A DNA stretch of 64,000 bases from Exiguobacterium indicum HHS 31 (GCF_001939065.1 NZ_MPSZ01000001.1:992001-1056000), one strand, 5' to 3'; positions 16,360-26,201 are shown, counted from the first letter of the stretch. The notes: a model not told the origin generated them from the letters alone. A program made the numbers and translations.

Positions 16360-16413
16360 AAAACACCTTTATATTGGTACCTTTTTAGAAGTACTAACAG
16401 TGGAGGTGTTTTT
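16360..16413 (+). terminator. Terminator of the lipoprotein gene
   Basis: The outer arms AAACACCT and AGGTGTTTTT enclose a GTAC-containing inner stem; the structure ends in T5. Confidence 0.75.
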
Positions 16414-16451
16414 AACATGTACTTTTAACTGAGGTATGATGAAAAATCATT

Positions 16452-16483
16452 AAAAAAGCGGACAGATGTCACGATCTGCCCGC
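16452..16483 (-). terminator. Terminator of the 16.5-kb ligase gene
   Basis: On the minus strand, GCGGGCAGAT pairs with ATCTGTCCGC and is followed by T6. Confidence 0.85.
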
Positions 16484-16488
16484 CACCT

Positions 16489-17841
16489 TCATCCTGTTAA
16501 ACTTGATTTAACGAGTAAAATTTTCCCGCTTTCCTCGGCATCGATATAAGATACGGCTTGTACATCGAGATGGATATCACGACCGAATAAACGGTACAGC
16601 CGTTCCATCAGAAGTCGTTCGTCTGATTGACTGAACCGCTCTGCGTCCGGAACGTAGTAGATCGATACGCTATCTGTCGTCATTTGAACATATTGAATAC
16701 GCTCGATACTGTTTGGCAAATGTTTAACGAGACTCGCCAGTTGCGCTTCAAAAATCTTTTGCCCATCCGGTTTTTGAATGAAGGCCCGCCCCCTGCCGTC
16801 AATCGATTCGATGATTGGTCCCGGGTGACCACAGGAACAGGTGCGCGGACTGAGCGTCATCCGATCTCCGACCCGGTAGCGAATGAGGGGGGTCCCGTGT
16901 GTATCAAAACTCGTCACAAGAATCTCCCCGTCTGTATCGAGTTCGATGATCCCCATCTCATGGTGCAGATGCTTTTGACCTAATCGGCATTCTGAAACGA
17001 TTGGTGCCCCTTCAGACGATGCATATTGATCAAAGACTGGTCCGTGAAACACTTCTTCGATGACTTGGCGCTCTTCCGCGTCGATCCGTTCTGCCGTCGG
17101 GAAAATCGCAATCGGTTGACACGTCAAGCGGATCCCTTCTCGCTTCGCGAACCGGGCGAGCTCAATCATCGCTGACGGAAGACCATCAATCGTTTCTGGT
17201 TGAAAACGTTCGATGGCTTCAAGATACGCTGCCATCGTCCGTGGGGATAATCGTTTTACCGTGAACAAGAGTTGATTCGCCGCTCGATTCATCCGCCAGT
17301 AGACGTCCACCTGTTGACGCTCGGGTACGAGATCCTGTGCCGTAAAGCTGATTCGTCGCATGCCACGGTAGACACCGTGGGTCGCCTTGAAATAATCCAG
17401 ATGGGCCATGCGAATTTGCATATCCGGTATCGTATATCGTACTTGCAGTGACGTGCCTGTCGTTCCACCCGTTTTCCCTATGATTGGCGCAGCGACATCT
17501 GTTTGAATGTCCTCCATGTGTGTTCGTAATATTTCTTTTGATAGTACAGGAATATGTTTTAGTTTGGATAAGTCCGTTAACGGCAGGCGAATGCCGTGTG
17601 AAGTGAAGAGCTGACGGTAATAGGGACTGTGTTCAGTACAGAAGCGAAGGAAGTCATTTAAACGATCAAGTTGTTCCGCTTTGACGTCGATCGTCGTATG
17701 TTCTCGTTCGAGGAGCATCCGGAACCGTTCTTGATAGACCGGTCCATAACGTTCGCGATGCAATTGATACCCATAGAGGGTTGTGAAGAGGTGCTGGAGA
17801 AATAGAGGAGAGCGATTGTAGATCTGCTCTTTGATACCCAT
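16489..17841 (-). CDS. PaaK/CapK-like adenylate-forming enzyme, copy 1
   Basis: 450 aa. It resembles phenylacetate-CoA ligase, coenzyme-F390-synthetase and CapK-type enzymes. Visible are the nucleotide loop GKTGGTTGTS (about residue 118), QYASSEGAPIVSEC, and the ITSF-DTHGTPLIRYRVGDR region preceding a zinc-like CSCGHPG. The long frame was cut back to MGIKEQIYNRSP because AAAGGA precedes that ATG and the paralogue starts at the same position. It is divergent from an AraC regulator and about 65% similar by eye to the enzyme at 18.9-20.3 kb. It should activate a carboxylic acid as an acyl-AMP or CoA ester; substrate unknown. Confidence 0.85.
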   Translation of the reverse strand: MGIKEQIYNRSPLFLQHLFTTLYGYQLHRERYGPVYQERFRMLLEREHTTIDVKAEQLDRLNDFLRFCTEHSPYYRQLFTSHGIRLPLTDLSKLKHIPVLSKEILRTHMEDIQTDVAAPIIGKTGGTTGTSLQVRYTIPDMQIRMAHLDYFKATHGVYRGMRRISFTAQDLVPERQQVDVYWRMNRAANQLLFTVKRLSPRTMAAYLEAIERFQPETIDGLPSAMIELARFAKREGIRLTCQPIAIFPTAERIDAEERQVIEEVFHGPVFDQYASSEGAPIVSECRLGQKHLHHEMGIIELDTDGEILVTSFDTHGTPLIRYRVGDRMTLSPRTCSCGHPGPIIESIDGRGRAFIQKPDGQKIFEAQLASLVKHLPNSIERIQYVQMTTDSVSIYYVPDAERFSQSDERLLMERLYRLFGRDIHLDVQAVSYIDAEESGKILLVKSSLTG

Positions 17842-17891
17842 GTCATCACGTCCTTTCGCAAGGGAAGTAACGGTTTCGATGTCTCTACGAT

Positions 17892-17959
17892 AGCCGATGT
17901 ACCTGACAGGAATATGACAAGAATAAGGGAACATGCATCCTGACAAATTGCTATCGGCT
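17892..17959. promoter_or_regulatory. Divergent promoter/operator region for ligase copy 1 and AraC gene
   Basis: The 172-bp gap contains the inverted repeat AGCCGAT (17892-17898) / ATCGGCT (17953-17959) and a direct repeat CCTGACA (17902 and 17939, spaced 37 bp). Both are plausible AraC-type sites. TATACT sits about 15 bp upstream of the AraC ribosome site. Confidence 0.45.
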
Positions 17960-18013
17960 TGGACAGGTCCGACGATCTTCGCTCTACTATACTGAAAACA
18001 AGGAGGTGACAAG

Positions 18014-18868
18014 ATGTGGCTCGAATCGATTCAACGCGTTATTGACTATATTGAAGATCATTTAGAAGACTCGCTCGATCTCAACGTTTTGACAAAAGTC
18101 GCTCAGATGCAGGCTTATCCTTTACAACGGACGTTTTCGTTACTTGCGATGATGACGTTACCGGAATACATCCGAGGACGACGTCTGACGCTCGCAGCGC
18201 AACAATTGACACAGACGGACGAAAAAATCATCGATCTCGCCTTACGTTTTGGTTATGAGACGCCGGAAGCTTTTACGAAAGCTTTCAAACGTCAGCATGG
18301 TTGTTCGCCGACGTTGATGCGAAACGAGCGATGTCCGATTCACGCCTATAACCGCCTGAGCATTCAGGTGACCTTGAAGGGACTGGAGCAAATGGATTAC
18401 CAACTCATCGAACGACCGGCTTTACAGATTTCAGGATGGCGAAAACATTTCTCGACGCAAGATGGTGCCCAAAAACAGCTGATTCCGTTGTTTTGGAATG
18501 ATGTGAATCATTCTGGTCAAGATGCTACCTTGTTCAAACAAAATGACGGTCAGATTGAAGGTGTGATTGGTGTCTGCTCCAATTTCACCGAAGCATCGAT
18601 GGATTATTGGATCGCGACGACGACAACGGAAGTCCTACCCGGTCAGGAAACAATGACGATTCCGGCGAGTCTTTGGGCGACGTTTCCGGTCGTTGGTCCA
18701 ATGCCACATGCCATTCAAGAGATGTGGCAGCGTATCTATCAAGAGTGGCTCCCATCGCATGGATATGATCCTCTGCCTCACGCTGAACTCGAAGTCTATT
18801 CGGCAGGCGACCCGTCTGCCGCCGACTATCAATCTGCCATCTGGATTCCGGTGCGTCCGCGCGACTGA
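18014..18868 (+). CDS. AraC-family regulator with GyrI-like effector domain
   Basis: 284 aa. The N-terminal two helix-turn-helix units (about residues 1-105) include the signature IIDLALRFGYETPEAFTKAF and SPTLMRNE. The C-terminal about 160 residues form a GyrI-like small-molecule-binding domain (begins MDYQLIERPALQISG, ends LEVYSAGDPSAADY), as in SoxS-GyrI or Rob-like regulators. AAGGAGG precedes the ATG. It lies between, and divergent from, the first PaaK/CapK-like gene; the second paralogue is convergent. It probably controls one or both enzymes in response to an unknown ligand (inference). Confidence 0.88.
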   Translation: MWLESIQRVIDYIEDHLEDSLDLNVLTKVAQMQAYPLQRTFSLLAMMTLPEYIRGRRLTLAAQQLTQTDEKIIDLALRFGYETPEAFTKAFKRQHGCSPTLMRNERCPIHAYNRLSIQVTLKGLEQMDYQLIERPALQISGWRKHFSTQDGAQKQLIPLFWNDVNHSGQDATLFKQNDGQIEGVIGVCSNFTEASMDYWIATTTTEVLPGQETMTIPASLWATFPVVGPMPHAIQEMWQRIYQEWLPSHGYDPLPHAELEVYSAGDPSAADYQSAIWIPVRPRD

Positions 18869-18885
18869 TGGTTTCAGGACATATG

Positions 18886-18917
18886 AAAAGGCGAGATCAT
18901 CGATGATCTCGCCTTTT
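18886..18917. terminator. Perfect-palindrome bidirectional terminator
   Basis: A 16-bp perfect inverted repeat beginning AAAAGGCGAGATCATC lies between the convergent AraC and ligase genes, with T-runs on both strands. Confidence 0.9.
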
Positions 18918-18923
18918 CGTGTG

Positions 18924-20273
18924 TCATGCATACTGTTGTTTAATCAGTAGTGTCTTTCCACTGATTTCTTTCGGAATTTCCGGTACCGCGCGCATGACGA
19001 CATTTAATTGTCCGTCAAACAGTCGGTCTAGAACAAAAAAGAGTTTCTTCTCATGTTCTTTCTCGAAGCATCGTTCATCCGGAACATATAATAAAACAAT
19101 CTCGTCCCGTGTCTCTTGAATGTATTGTACGCGTTCGATACAGTTCGGGAACGCCCGAACGATTCCCGCGAGTTCACCTTCAAAGACACGGTGACCGTTT
19201 CTGAGTTGAATGAAGCTTCTCCCCCGTCCGTCGATCGAAGCGATGATCGGACCTTGATGACCACAAGGACACGTTTCCTGACTGAGCGTCATCCGATCGC
19301 CGACACGGTAACGGACGAGAGGTGTCCCGTGCGTATCAAAACTCGTTACGAGAATTTCGCCGTCCTCATCACGTTCAATGATTCCCATCTCATAATGTAG
19401 ATGTTTTTTCCCATACGGACATTCGGCGACGATCGGGGCCCCTTCTGACGACGCATACTGATCATAGATCGGTGCATGGAAAACGTCTTCGATGAGTGCT
19501 CGTTCTTCTGCCGTCATCATCTCTGCCGTCGGGAAAATCGCTTTCGGTCGAAACGAACAGGTCATCCCATATTTTTTAGCATATCGCGCGACTTCGATCA
19601 TCCCTGAAGGCAAACCATCAATCGATTCCGGCTGAAACCGATTGAGTTGTTCAATGTATGCAGCGGCGGTTTTCGGATTAATGTTTTTAATCGAGAACAA
19701 CATCTGATTGATGACTTTATTCGTCCGCCAATAAACCGGCGCCTTTTGTTGCGGGGAAGCAAGGGTTTGACCGGTAAAACTTGCGCGGCGCATCCCTTGA
19801 TCGACTCCATGGGTCCACTTGAAGAAGTCAAGATGTGCCATTCGGATTTGCATATCTTCCTTTGTATAGTGCACTTGAATCGATTTACCAGTCGTACCGC
19901 CCGTTTTTCCGAGAATCGGGGCATGGACGTGCGCATGGACGTCCTCATTTTGTTGGCGTAAGATTTCTTTCGTCAAAGGGGGAATCTGTTTTAGTTCGTC
20001 AATCGATTGTAACGGGAGCTCTAGTGCAATGGTAGAAAACAATTCCTGATAGTATGGACTATGTGTTTGGCAAAAAGAAAGGAAGTCGTTTAATCGATGC
20101 AATTGTTCTGCTCGAACGTCAATCGGTCGTCCTAACTTCTGTTTCAGTTCTTGTAAGCGTTGCTGATAGGCGGGACCATATCGTTCATGGAACAGGCGAC
20201 GTCCTTGTAAAGTCGTCAACAAGTTTTGGATGAAAATCGGTGAGTGAAAGTAGATCGATTCTTTGAGCTGCAT
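18924..20273 (-). CDS. PaaK/CapK-like adenylate-forming enzyme, copy 2
   Basis: 449 aa, a close paralogue of the 16489-17841 enzyme. It has the same start (MQLKESIYFHSPIFIQ against MGIKEQIYNRSPLFLQ), the same GKTGGTTGKS nucleotide loop, QYASSEGAPIVAEC and CPCGHQG. Its own promoter region lies upstream. Tandem copies around one AraC gene suggest a local duplication and divergence in substrate. Related proteins occur in capsule, siderophore or aryl-acid pathways, but no carrier protein, synthase or transport gene lies nearby, so the pathway remains open. Confidence 0.85.
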   Translation of the reverse strand: MQLKESIYFHSPIFIQNLLTTLQGRRLFHERYGPAYQQRLQELKQKLGRPIDVRAEQLHRLNDFLSFCQTHSPYYQELFSTIALELPLQSIDELKQIPPLTKEILRQQNEDVHAHVHAPILGKTGGTTGKSIQVHYTKEDMQIRMAHLDFFKWTHGVDQGMRRASFTGQTLASPQQKAPVYWRTNKVINQMLFSIKNINPKTAAAYIEQLNRFQPESIDGLPSGMIEVARYAKKYGMTCSFRPKAIFPTAEMMTAEERALIEDVFHAPIYDQYASSEGAPIVAECPYGKKHLHYEMGIIERDEDGEILVTSFDTHGTPLVRYRVGDRMTLSQETCPCGHQGPIIASIDGRGRSFIQLRNGHRVFEGELAGIVRAFPNCIERVQYIQETRDEIVLLYVPDERCFEKEHEKKLFFVLDRLFDGQLNVVMRAVPEIPKEISGKTLLIKQQYA

Positions 20274-20461
20274 GATGTCACTCCTTCCATAGTTAGACCA
20301 CCTTTTACTGATACTTTCATCTTATTTCCAGTCGCCGCCCATCTCAATTAGTTCTTCGTGAATAAACTTAGCTTTTATTTTCATGACGATTTATTTTAAT
20401 GAACTCTGATTCACGAACATCTTCTTATCGATTCTTGAACTTACAACTTTTCTTCCCTCAC

Positions 20462-20506
20462 AAAAAAATCCGATCGACGAAGAGAAGTTCTTCATCAATC
20501 GGATTC
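20462..20506 (-). terminator. Terminator of the 20.5-kb hypothetical gene
   Basis: The arms AATCCGAT / ATCGGATT enclose an AAGAA/TTCTTC inner stem; an A7 run at the left end gives the U-tract on the minus strand. Confidence 0.8.
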
Positions 20507-20518
20507 ATACTAGTGTCA

Positions 20519-20908
20519 TTACGATTTCGCGACTTTTTGTAACATCTGACATCCGTAAGCCCGCAATTTAATCGCTTCGAGTACGAGCGACATCTGTTGC
20601 TCATCCAATCGTTCAATCAGCTCGATAATCGTGATCGTCGTTCGTCCATTATACAATTGGACGATCAAGTGGATGATCGCTTCTAACGCTGGACTCGGAT
20701 AGGGTTCAGCTAGAAATTCACGATCAAAAAACTCACCACTATCTGGAAAGAAGTAGTCCGAAAACCGTTCGAGTACTTGTGGCTGTCCTGTCGCAAGGTA
20801 CAGCATCGAGACCATCGCTGCATCTTCTCGTTGTTTCGGCTTTAAACGTCTCCACAACAGATCGAATCGTCGTTCATGTCCCTCTTGCATGAATTGTATC
20901 GTCTGCAT
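20519..20908 (-). CDS. DUF6075/DUF2538-like small helical protein
   Basis: 129 aa from the Met before QTIQFMQEGHERR, chosen because AAAGGGGG lies 7 bp upstream. Fully helical, with the pattern FMQEGHERRFDLLWRR and AAMVSMLYLATGQPQV that recalls short Firmicutes proteins of the DUF6075/DUF2538 group. The family call is from memory of pattern and is uncertain. Monocistronic with a strong terminator. Function unknown. Confidence 0.65.
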   Translation of the reverse strand: MQTIQFMQEGHERRFDLLWRRLKPKQREDAAMVSMLYLATGQPQVLERFSDYFFPDSGEFFDREFLAEPYPSPALEAIIHLIVQLYNGRTTITIIELIERLDEQQMSLVLEAIKLRAYGCQMLQKVAKS

Positions 20909-21067
20909 GGTTGAAGCCCCCTTTGTTTTCATTCTTCTTGCTGGTTCTTTTCCATATGTTACTATTCCCTATTCCATTCAACTGAATCGTCTCAACTTAT
21001 CCTCTTGCGATTGAATCGACTCGTTTGAGGGTACATTACAACAGATATTAGAGAGGAGTTTACATCC

Positions 21068-22492
21068 ATGCCAACTCGCTTAGCTTTAGCCGGAGCCACC
21101 GGATACATTGGTCACAATTTACTGAACGAACTAAAGAAAAAATATGACGTCATCGCCCTTTCACGAAATGGTGACGACAAGGACAATGAGGAACGCGTCG
21201 AATGGCGATCGTGCGACCTCTTTTCTCTAGACGATACGATCGAAGGCATGAAAGGAGCGGACATCGCTGTCTACCTCGTCCATTCGATGATGCCATCTGC
21301 TAAATTGACACAAGGATCGTTTGAGAATATGGACTTATTGTTAGCCGATAACTTCGCCCGTGCCGCAAAAGAAAACGGCATCCGGCAAATCATCTACTTA
21401 AGTGGCATCATTCCCGAGGAAACAGAAAATCTATCGCGTCACTTAAAGAGTCGACTTGAAGTCGAACGCGTTCTCGGTGCATATGGAACACCGGTGACGA
21501 CGATCCGTGCTGCGTTAATCGTTGGTCCTAAAGGTTCATCGTTCCCAATCTTATCGAAACTCGTCAAACGTCTACCCGTCATGGCACTCCCACGATGGAC
21601 ACGTAACAAGACCCATCCTGTCGCCTTACCCGACGTCATTCATGCCCTTGGTGAAAGTGTCGATCGCGATGACGTTAAAGACCGAGCCATCGATATCGGT
21701 GGACCGGAAGCGATGACCTACAAAGAGATGATCCTTAAAACAGCCGACATCATGGGTAAACGACAACCGACGATCGATATTCCTTTATTGACCGTTAAAT
21801 TATCGCGCCTTTGGGTGACGCTCGTGTCCGGAGAACCAAAAGAAACCGTATATCCACTCGTTGAAAGCATGGTCCATGAGATGGTCGCAGATCCTGAAAA
21901 AATGATTCCCGGCATCAGTGACGGTAAAATCACATTCGAACAATCAGTCCGAGATGCGTTAAAAGAGGAGGAAAAACAAGAAGGATCTTCTTCCTCATCG
22001 TCTTCGACACCAGACGTTCTTGACGTCCGTTCAGTCCAACGTGTCCTTCTACCGAAGGATCGTGACGCCGATTGGGCAGCCGACGATTATATGAATTGGT
22101 TGTCTTCGTTTGCCCGTCCCTTCCTATCGTCAACTGTGCAGGATCAAGTCGTCGGAATCCACATTCCATTTTACGAACAACCCCTACTTGAATTGACGAA
22201 GGAACCAGTCCACGACCGACAAATGGCGACGTACCGGATTACCGGCGGACTGTTCGCAAAAGTCGAGCAAGATAGCCGTGGTCGGATTGAATTCCGGCAA
22301 ATTCCTGGTACGCAAGAATGTATCATCGCCATTCATGAATTCGTCCCTGCGCTACCGTGGATACTCTACAAGGCAACACAGGCGAACGTTCACTTGCTCG
22401 TGATGTATCTCTTCAAATTACACTTGTTGCGCCGGATTCATTCGACGGAACAAGAATCGACACGCGCGGACGAAATCGTTCCGTCGTCTTGA
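21068..22492 (+). CDS. Extended SDR NAD(P)-binding protein with Ser-linked second domain
   Basis: 474 aa. The N-terminal about 295 residues form an atypical extended SDR/NmrA-like Rossmann domain (LALAGATGYIGHNLLNEL, then IRQIIYLSGI, and MALPRWTRNKTHPVALPDV). A linker with seven consecutive serines (about residue 307) follows, then about 150 residues of a DUF2867/polyketide-cyclase-like domain containing YRITGGLFAKVEQD and TQECIIAIHEFVP. The fusion resembles E. coli YbjT-type proteins, which pair an NAD(P)-binding domain with DUF2867. Cofactor binding is likely; substrate unknown. Monocistronic, with GAGAGGAG upstream and a strong terminator after it. Confidence 0.8.
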   Translation: MPTRLALAGATGYIGHNLLNELKKKYDVIALSRNGDDKDNEERVEWRSCDLFSLDDTIEGMKGADIAVYLVHSMMPSAKLTQGSFENMDLLLADNFARAAKENGIRQIIYLSGIIPEETENLSRHLKSRLEVERVLGAYGTPVTTIRAALIVGPKGSSFPILSKLVKRLPVMALPRWTRNKTHPVALPDVIHALGESVDRDDVKDRAIDIGGPEAMTYKEMILKTADIMGKRQPTIDIPLLTVKLSRLWVTLVSGEPKETVYPLVESMVHEMVADPEKMIPGISDGKITFEQSVRDALKEEEKQEGSSSSSSSTPDVLDVRSVQRVLLPKDRDADWAADDYMNWLSSFARPFLSSTVQDQVVGIHIPFYEQPLLELTKEPVHDRQMATYRITGGLFAKVEQDSRGRIEFRQIPGTQECIIAIHEFVPALPWILYKATQANVHLLVMYLFKLHLLRRIHSTEQESTRADEIVPSS

Positions 22493-22500
22493 TGCCGATC

Positions 22501-22536
22501 AAAACGATTCGCCTCTTCCTTGGCGAATCGTTTTTT
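22501..22536 (+). terminator. Intrinsic terminator after the SDR fusion gene
   Basis: AAAACGATTCGCC pairs with GGCGAATCGTTTT, ending in T6. Confidence 0.9.
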
Positions 22537-22613
22537 GACGTTTGCAGAAGGATGACGAAACGGAAAAAATCGTGATACACTGAACGATGACTGAAAGAAA
22601 GGGGTTTCATTGC

Positions 22614-25600
22614 ATGCGCTCATTTGAGGAACGATTATCGAACCAACTCGAGGCGACGGCTTCACTCGCCACATTGATTCAACCTTCAACGGATCAACTC
22701 CGTTTAGATAAACTAGATAAATTTGCTAGCAAACTATTAAAACGAGAGTTCACGATTGCGTTTGCTGGTCACTTTTCAGCTGGAAAGTCGAGCATGATCA
22801 ACGCCTTGACGGGTGAATCGGTCTTACCGACGAGTCCGATTCCGACGAGTGCAAACATCGTGACACTTCAGCAAGGTGAGATGGATTCAGCAATCGTTCA
22901 CTTTCATGAACAGCCGTCTGTTCGTCTGACAGCAACAGAGCAAGAGGAGCATCTTCAATCGCTTGGGAAAAGTGGTGATGTCCGACAAATCGATTTGACG
23001 CATGCCGCGTCCGCGCTGCCTCCTGGTCTCGTCTTAATGGATACGCCAGGCGTCGACTCGGTCGATGATGCCCACCGGGTATCAACGGAGTCTGCCCTTC
23101 ACTTGGCTGACATCTTGTTTTACGTCATGGACTACAATCATGTTCAATCCGAATTGAACTTCATGGTGACGGATGAATTACAAGTTGCCGTACCGGAATT
23201 GTATTTAATCGTCAATCAAATCGATAAACATCGTAACGATGAACTATCATTCGACGCCTTCCGCCGCTCGGTTCATGCGTCCTTCGCTGAACACGGTGTC
23301 GTGCCGAAAGGAATCTTCTTTACGAGCCTACGGGACCCAGCCCATCCGCATAACGATTTCACGGAAGTCGAACAGCTCGTCAAACAAAGCATTCGGGACG
23401 CTCAACCGAAGTTGTTGACTTCTGCCGCTTTGACACTCGAAAGTCTTCACCAGGAGCATACACGTTATCTCACACGTCTCGTCTCAGAAACCCACGAGAC
23501 GATGGCTGAGCAATTGAATGACGCTGAACGACGGGATCCGGCGAAAATCGAAACCGAATTAACGCGTGTCTCGCAACAATTAGAAGCACGTCAACCGGAC
23601 CGCTGGGTACAGACGTTTTCGCTTCATCGGGATCAACTCTTGAAAAATGCGACATTGATGCCATTTGAGTTACGCGAGAAGATGCGCCGTTTCCTCGAGT
23701 CACGTCAGCATGATTTCAAGGTTGGATTATTCCGTAGCGCGAAAAAAACGGAAGCGGCTCAAGCGGAGATCGCACAAGACGTGCTCCGTGCCTATCAGAC
23801 AGTGACCGCTTCCGAAATTTCGCTTCATTTACGTAACTTGATGAAACAATCGTTACGTGACCTTGGTCTCCTGCAGGATACGCATATCGTCGCAATCGAT
23901 CAGCTCTCACTCGACCCACCGCTTTCCGTACTCGAAAGTGCCTTGCCAACCGGTATTACGATCACAGGTGAATCAGTGCTCCAGTTCACGAATCGTGTCG
24001 CCGAACAGACACAAGCGTGGTTCGTCAAGGAAACGAACGCGTGGCGTGAGCTTGTTCGTCAAGAGTTGACGGCAACTTTCCCGAAAGAACAAGCTGAACT
24101 ATTGCAGCAACAGACGTCACTACAGCATAAATGGAATAGCGTTCAAGCATGGCAACAGGCTACCGTAGCACTCGAGCGATATGAGCATGGCGTTGCCAAT
24201 CCATCTGACCAACAACTCAAACAGGCTCGGACGCAAGTCTCAGTTTGGGAGGAGCAATTGATTCAGCAAGAAGCGGCGATCGTTTCCTTTACCGGATATG
24301 AATCGGTGACAGAAACTACTTCGTTTGAAGTTGCGACGACGATCAGTGAGCAACAAGCCGTCCGTTATGCACCGGAAGACGTCGCTCAAATCCGTCAGCA
24401 TCTAAATGGTCTTCAAGGTTTTGAAGATGCCGTCGCTTATTTGAATGACAAATTGGACCGACTGACACACCAATCGTTCACGATTGCCTTATTCGGTGCC
24501 TTCAGTGCTGGAAAATCGTCGTTTTGCAATGCCTTGCTCGGAGACAAAGTACTCCCGGTCTCTCCGAATCCGACGACCGCATCGATCAACCGGATTCACC
24601 CTGTTGACGCTGCACACCCGCACGGCGTGGCAGAAGTCACGTTCAAGTCGGAAGCAGCGATGCTTGAGGACTTAAATGAAGCAATGGTCGAAACGCTGAC
24701 GTTCGAGTCAACGAAACAGGCATATGATACGCTCTTACCACGTACCGCGTCACTAGCGGACCCGTTCTTGCGTGCTTTCTTGAAAGGATTCCCTGCCGTG
24801 CAATCCTTCATCGGTACCGCTCAGACGGTCGATCAAGACGCTTTTAAACAGTATGTCGCGCAGGAAGAACGAAGCTGTTTCGTAGATGTTATCGATTTCT
24901 ATTACGATAGTCCGTTAACACGTCTCGGCGTGACGCTCGTCGATACGCCAGGAGCAGATTCAATCAATGCCCGTCATACTGATGTCGCTTTTGATTACAT
25001 CAAGAACGCGGATGCGATCTTATTCGTCACGTACTTCAATCATGCCTTTGCCCGCGCTGACCGTGAATTCTTGATTCAACTCGGTCGTGTCAAAGACGCC
25101 TTCGAACTCGATAAGATGTTCTTCCTCGTCAATGCGATTGATCTCGCTGCTTCAGATAGCGAACGTCAAGATGTCTTGAACTATGTCGCGACGGAATTGC
25201 AACGCTTCGGGATTCGGTCGCCCCGACTGTATGGAGTCTCGAGCTTACAAGGACTCACCGAAAAGCAACAAGAGCTATCGGATTCAACTTCCGGTCTACC
25301 CGAATTCGAGGAGGCATTCCATCACTTCCTTGCAGAGGATTTGACCGGTCTTGCCAAAATCTCGTTGTCTGAGCAGACGGAAAAGACCGTCCAGCGACTC
25401 GAACGATTTATCGCTGCGACTGAAGCGAATCTGTTGCGAAAAGAAGAACGGTTGGCTGAGCTGTCTACTCTAGAACAGCAGGTCACGGATCGTTTCGAAG
25501 ACAATCGCGCCGCTGTGATCGAACCTGCACTCAAAGCAGAGATCCATGAGCTGTTGCACCATGTCGTACAACGCATTTATTACCGTTTCCCTGACTTTTT

Positions 25601-26201
25601 CAAGGAAGCCTATAACCCTGTTCGTTTTGCTCAAACTGGCAAAGGAGCAGCATTACAAGATGCGTTAACGGAACTGTTGACGTTCCTTCGGTTCGATTTT
25701 GAACAAGAGCTCCGTGTCACGCATTTCCGTGTCGACCAATGGCTCGAAGCGTCCTTGATCCGGCGTCAACAAGAGGAGCAACAGTTGCTAGAGCAATGGA
25801 ACGAATCCTTCCAGCTCGCGCCTGTTACGGTCTCTCGATTAAACGAAATGACGTTCGACGGACCCTTCGAAGATGCAACTCCTTATATCGGCGTCAAACG
25901 TCATTTCCGGAATGCGAAAGCCTTCTTTGAGAAAAATGAGAAGGAGCAGTTGAAGGAAGAGCTGGCGACATTAACCAAACAAGAAGCACTCGCGTACACT
26001 GCCACTCAAGAAGAACGCTTGCTGGCAGTCGCGTCGGCACATCTGGACACTTCTTTGACAGCCGTTTCAGAGCACCTATTACGCCAAACACTCGAGCAAC
26101 TTGAGAGTGAACGCGCGACGTTACAGGCACAAGAGACGCTGACTCCTTATAAACAAGCAGCAAAGCAGATTCGCAGTCTGACGCAACACGTCACTTCATA
26201 A
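22614..26201 (+). CDS. dynA: Two-headed bacterial dynamin (DynA)
   Basis: 1195 aa from the ATG preceded by GAAAGGGG; an upstream ATG (22587) lies before that site. Two full dynamin-like GTPase modules are fused: G1 motifs GHFSAGKSS (residues 52-60) and GAFSAGKSS (from about 628), G3 motifs DTPGVDSVDD and DTPGADSIN, and long coiled-coil stalks after each. This arrangement and length match B. subtilis DynA (YpbR), a membrane-fusing dynamin that supports membrane repair and resistance to phages or pore-forming antibiotics (family knowledge). It is cytosolic and binds membranes through stalk regions. Monocistronic. Confidence 0.93.
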   Translation: MRSFEERLSNQLEATASLATLIQPSTDQLRLDKLDKFASKLLKREFTIAFAGHFSAGKSSMINALTGESVLPTSPIPTSANIVTLQQGEMDSAIVHFHEQPSVRLTATEQEEHLQSLGKSGDVRQIDLTHAASALPPGLVLMDTPGVDSVDDAHRVSTESALHLADILFYVMDYNHVQSELNFMVTDELQVAVPELYLIVNQIDKHRNDELSFDAFRRSVHASFAEHGVVPKGIFFTSLRDPAHPHNDFTEVEQLVKQSIRDAQPKLLTSAALTLESLHQEHTRYLTRLVSETHETMAEQLNDAERRDPAKIETELTRVSQQLEARQPDRWVQTFSLHRDQLLKNATLMPFELREKMRRFLESRQHDFKVGLFRSAKKTEAAQAEIAQDVLRAYQTVTASEISLHLRNLMKQSLRDLGLLQDTHIVAIDQLSLDPPLSVLESALPTGITITGESVLQFTNRVAEQTQAWFVKETNAWRELVRQELTATFPKEQAELLQQQTSLQHKWNSVQAWQQATVALERYEHGVANPSDQQLKQARTQVSVWEEQLIQQEAAIVSFTGYESVTETTSFEVATTISEQQAVRYAPEDVAQIRQHLNGLQGFEDAVAYLNDKLDRLTHQSFTIALFGAFSAGKSSFCNALLGDKVLPVSPNPTTASINRIHPVDAAHPHGVAEVTFKSEAAMLEDLNEAMVETLTFESTKQAYDTLLPRTASLADPFLRAFLKGFPAVQSFIGTAQTVDQDAFKQYVAQEERSCFVDVIDFYYDSPLTRLGVTLVDTPGADSINARHTDVAFDYIKNADAILFVTYFNHAFARADREFLIQLGRVKDAFELDKMFFLVNAIDLAASDSERQDVLNYVATELQRFGIRSPRLYGVSSLQGLTEKQQELSDSTSGLPEFEEAFHHFLAEDLTGLAKISLSEQTEKTVQRLERFIAATEANLLRKEERLAELSTLEQQVTDRFEDNRAAVIEPALKAEIHELLHHVVQRIYYRFPDFFKEAYNPVRFAQTGKGAALQDALTELLTFLRFDFEQELRVTHFRVDQWLEASLIRRQQEEQQLLEQWNESFQLAPVTVSRLNEMTFDGPFEDATPYIGVKRHFRNAKAFFEKNEKEQLKEELATLTKQEALAYTATQEERLLAVASAHLDTSLTAVSEHLLRQTLEQLESERATLQAQETLTPYKQAAKQIRSLTQHVTS

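Noticed and set aside
17842-18012. Longer N-terminus of the first PaaK/CapK-like enzyme
   Set aside because: The additional 57 residues have no counterpart in the paralogue and cover the divergent regulatory gap.
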